Source: Planctomycetota bacterium
Lineage (GTDB): Bacteria; Planctomycetota; Planctomycetia; Pirellulales; Pirellulaceae
DNA length: 25,759 bases
Assembly (NCBI GenBank): GCA_026692885.1
Contig: JAPLNJ010001183.1
Coordinates: 1 to 25,759, forward strand
Direction of reading: 5' to 3'
Positions within the stretch are counted from its first letter, which is position 1, and each line of letters opens with the position of its first letter. Of the stretch, positions 23,720 through 25,759 are shown piece after piece. A program made the translations under genes and the position numbers. The notes beneath the pieces were generated by a model that had not been told where the DNA came from, ran no database searches, and saw nothing but the letters and a program-made list of their open reading frames with translations.

Positions 23720-23835
23720 CTAGCGCCTTGCCGCTCACAATTAGCCAATGCCTGCCCGATGGCTTTCATCCGCCAACCCCAACTTTGCAGCACCCCAGTG
23801 CGTCGTCAAGGCTTGGTCTTGGGGTGACCGATGCG

Positions 23836-23901
23836 GTGGCGTAAGCTTCCAGCTTGCGTCTTACGCGATGAATCGAAAGGCAAGCAGGATGCTTACCCCA
23901 C
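23836..23901. repeat. 22-bp imperfect inverted repeat, possible bidirectional terminator
   Basis: GTGGCGTAAGCTTCCAGCTT at 23836 pairs, with three mismatches over 22 bp, with 23880-23901. It lies 23 nt beyond the stop codon of the oxidoreductase gene, placing it well for termination. Confidence 0.65.
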
Positions 23902-23924
23902 GTTTTACTAGTGCGCCAGCCGCC

Positions 23925-25295
23925 TTACGTGATATCGCTAAGTTCCCAGCCCTTACGGAAGTGGGGTTTGACGTACTCGTTGGCTTTCTCGCTGTTGGTG
24001 AAACGCAGATTCTTGCCATCCCAGAGGAGTTTCTCGTTGGGGAAACGCCAGCTGATGGCCCCGAGCAACATCCATTCCGTGTAAGGTCCGGCGATGCTGA
24101 AGTTTGAGCAGGCCGCATCGCCACCCTTGCAGGCCCGTATCCAGTCCTGGAAATGTCCCGGCGAACGTTTGATTACCTCTGGCGGTTTCTTGAAGTCCTT
24201 CATCCTGGCTTCTGGAATCAGGCGGACACTTTCCCCGCGACCACCCGTGCCCAGATGCCCTTTCGTGCCCACGAAGATCTCGTTGAATGATTTGACATCC
24301 TCCGCGGTCAGACCCTGAGGCACATTGAAGTTCTTCGTCATCTTGCCTTCATACCAGTACAGGGTCAAGGCAGGCATCTTGCCAGCTGGAACGTATCTAT
24401 TCGGGCGCTCCGGGAACTCAAACTTGCAAGCGTAGTGAGGATAGGTGACAGGATTTACCTCATCCACCGCCGTGCACTCGACGCTGCTGGGACTGCCGAG
24501 TTGCAGTGCCCAGTTCGCGGGTCCCAGCATGTGGATACCCCAGTCACCGATCATTTGCGTGCCATAATCCAGGAATCCACGCCAGTTCCACGGATGGATC
24601 TTCGAGCTGTACGTATGTTCTGGAGCACGGCCTGTCCAGAGGTTCCAGTCCATCGTCTTGGGGGCTTCCTCAGCAGGCGGCCAGTCCTTGATGCCGCGTG
24701 CAAAGCCGCCGCCGCTCATCGAATGCACCTCGGTGATGTCACCGAGCTCGCCGTTCCATATAATTTCACATGCCACCCGCGTCGCTACCGACGAGTATCC
24801 CTGATTTCCCATCTGCGTGGGCACCTTGTACTTCTCAGCAGCCTTGGTCATCAGACGGGCTTCCCAGACGCTCTGGGTCAACGGCTTCTGGCAGTGAACG
24901 GCTAGGCCTCTCTCCATGGCCCGTAGCGCGACGGAGGCATGCATGTGGTCGGGGATGGTAATGGTTACCCCGTTGAGCTGCTGATGTTCTTTGTCCAGCA
25001 TCTCGCGAAAATCTCTGTACTTCTTGGCCTTCGGGTACTTCTCGGCCGCCTTATTCAGAAAGTTTTCGTCCACGTCGCAGATCGCATAGATGTTCTCGCT
25101 GCTCGCGCTGCCAACGTCATTGGCTCCCTGCATTCCGCCCACGCCGACGCAGCCGAGATTCATCTTGTCGCTGGGCGCCAGCTGGCCTGAGCCCGCCACG
25201 ACGTGTCGGGGTACGATTGACCAGGCTGCCAACGCTGCCGCGGTGCCGACAAATTGACGTCTGGTGGCTTGCTTTCCCCAGATTTGTTGGTGCAT
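23925..25295 (-). CDS. Tat-exported Gfo/Idh/MocA family oxidoreductase (456 aa)
   Basis: An NAD(P)-dependent dehydrogenase or related enzyme acting on sugars or inositols, exported folded by the Tat system. Starting at the ATG at 25295 (AAGGA 10 bases upstream; a GTG at 25352 adds 19 unlikely residues), the leader carries ATRRQFVGTAAALAAW, then the Rossmann glycine motif GCVGVGGMQG, AICDVDENFLNKAAEKYPKA and DHMHASVALRAMERG. The family EKP motif is QKPLTQS, keeping the catalytic-region lysine. The C-terminal half has WRGFLDYGTQMIGDWGIHML, the dinucleotide-fold partner domain with its conserved His and Asp. Length is typical. It converges on the paralogous stub at 23427. Substrate unknown. Confidence 0.92.
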   Translation of the reverse strand: MHQQIWGKQATRRQFVGTAAALAAWSIVPRHVVAGSGQLAPSDKMNLGCVGVGGMQGANDVGSASSENIYAICDVDENFLNKAAEKYPKAKKYRDFREMLDKEHQQLNGVTITIPDHMHASVALRAMERGLAVHCQKPLTQSVWEARLMTKAAEKYKVPTQMGNQGYSSVATRVACEIIWNGELGDITEVHSMSGGGFARGIKDWPPAEEAPKTMDWNLWTGRAPEHTYSSKIHPWNWRGFLDYGTQMIGDWGIHMLGPANWALQLGSPSSVECTAVDEVNPVTYPHYACKFEFPERPNRYVPAGKMPALTLYWYEGKMTKNFNVPQGLTAEDVKSFNEIFVGTKGHLGTGGRGESVRLIPEARMKDFKKPPEVIKRSPGHFQDWIRACKGGDAACSNFSIAGPYTEWMLLGAISWRFPNEKLLWDGKNLRFTNSEKANEYVKPHFRKGWELSDIT

Positions 25296-25362
25296 CGTTA
25301 CTTTGTCCTTCAGCTTGTAATTCCCAGTTGCCGTTCCCCAAACACATTCCACGCGACGACTC

Positions 25363-25381
25363 CTCGGCTAAGTTAGCCGAG
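25363..25381. repeat. 9-bp palindrome upstream of the oxidoreductase
   Basis: CTCGGCTAA and TTAGCCGAG are exact arms around one G, about 70 nt upstream of the start at 25295. It could be an operator or a small repeat. Confidence 0.5.
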
Positions 25382-25459
25382 TGCTACGCGGAATTCCAGT
25401 GGCCACACTGACTTTCCCGCCGACAATGTTCCCTCGAAGCGTTGGAGCATAACGTTGCG

Positions 25460-25608
25460 CACACTAGCCCGACGCGCAAGCGAGGGTGCCCCAGACTTCG
25501 CCCCGGTGTTTCGCCTGAGATGTGGTTTCTTGCCGAACCTACGGTAATTCACCGCCCTTCCCGGCGTGTGGGCATCAACCACCCTCGCTTGCGCGTCGGG
25601 CTAGTGTG
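25460..25608. repeat. Perfect 29-bp inverted repeat element (149 bp)
   Basis: Positions 25460-25488 and 25580-25608 are exact inverted repeats (29 bp), beginning CACACTAGCCCGACGCGC and ending GCGTCGGGCTAGTGTG. The 91-nt interior shows no long pairing and no gene. Confidence 0.88.
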
Positions 25609-25684
25609 GACGGCTGCCAGCGTCTTGCGCCACCTTATGATCAAGGCCCCCGGGCAAGCCCTCGTCGTTATACACAACTCTTCC

Positions 25685-25759
25685 GCCCCAAAGGGGCATT
25701 AACAAATCAGCCCAGGGCAGAGCGTCGCGGCGACAGCCGCAGAGCGCCGCCCTGGGTAC
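25685..25759. repeat. Inverted repeat at the window edge
   Basis: A GCCCC-AAA-GGGGC hairpin (25685-25697) is followed by AACAAATCAGCCCAG (shared in inverted form with 16834-16848) and CCCAGGGC...GCCCTGGG arms (25711-25718, 25749-25756). The element may continue beyond the window. Confidence 0.65.

Overview
The window looks like a Planctomycetota chromosome, probably order Pirellulales or a relative. The evidence is a sulfatase, large secreted glycoside hydrolases (GH38-type and a multidomain GH16), a Tat-exported Gfo/Idh/MocA oxidoreductase, a PIG-L deacetylase, high GC, and intergenic spaces packed with palindromic repeats. This assignment is inference from gene content; no rRNA or other marker gene is present.

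Layout. 1-2.8 kb (minus strand): a sulfatase cut by the window edge, a 70-aa companion gene, and an ORF joining the front of a YjbQ-family protein to the back of a 5'-nucleotidase. 3.3-8.7 kb: two convergent secreted carbohydrase genes, a GH38-like alpha-mannosidase (+) and a lectin-like/GH16 protein (-). 9.0-11.3 kb (minus): a small secreted-protein candidate and three gene remnants, namely a large secreted protein with its middle deleted, the tail of an archaemetzincin, and a beta-CASP RNase that has lost its catalytic half and has a one-base frameshift before its dsRNA-binding domain. 11.35-13.1 kb: tRNA-Leu(GAG) with a strong terminator and a GAF-SpoIIE phosphatase. 13.7-16.3 kb: a lipoprotein and a 606-aa exported protein in one probable operon, both of unknown function. 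16.9-18.8 kb: an ABC-2 permease/ATPase pair. 19.5-21.8 kb: a PIG-L deacetylase and a 10-TM protein built from two direct halves. 22.1-22.6 kb: a PrxQ/BCP peroxiredoxin. 23.4-25.3 kb: the N-terminal stub of one Gfo/Idh/MocA oxidoreductase and a complete, convergent family member.

Repeats. The most unusual feature is the number and variety of palindromic intergenic elements. Three families have two or more full or partial copies here: a 127-bp element with perfect 19-bp terminal inverted repeats (A), a ~175-bp element bounded by TGTAGGCCGGAAC-type ends (B), and an 85-bp element (C). Others appear once here as long inverted repeats. They cluster head to tail at 16.57-16.94 and 22.77-23.31 kb, and one A copy abuts the broken end of the oxidoreductase stub. 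No transposase is encoded in the window, so any mobilising enzyme would act in trans.

No CRISPR array, integrase, phage module or recognised defence system was seen. The genes read mostly as polysaccharide use, envelope and housekeeping functions. The unexplained parts are the repeat elements, the set of truncated or fused genes (real decay or assembly artefact), the lipoprotein/exported-protein pair and the duplicated membrane protein.
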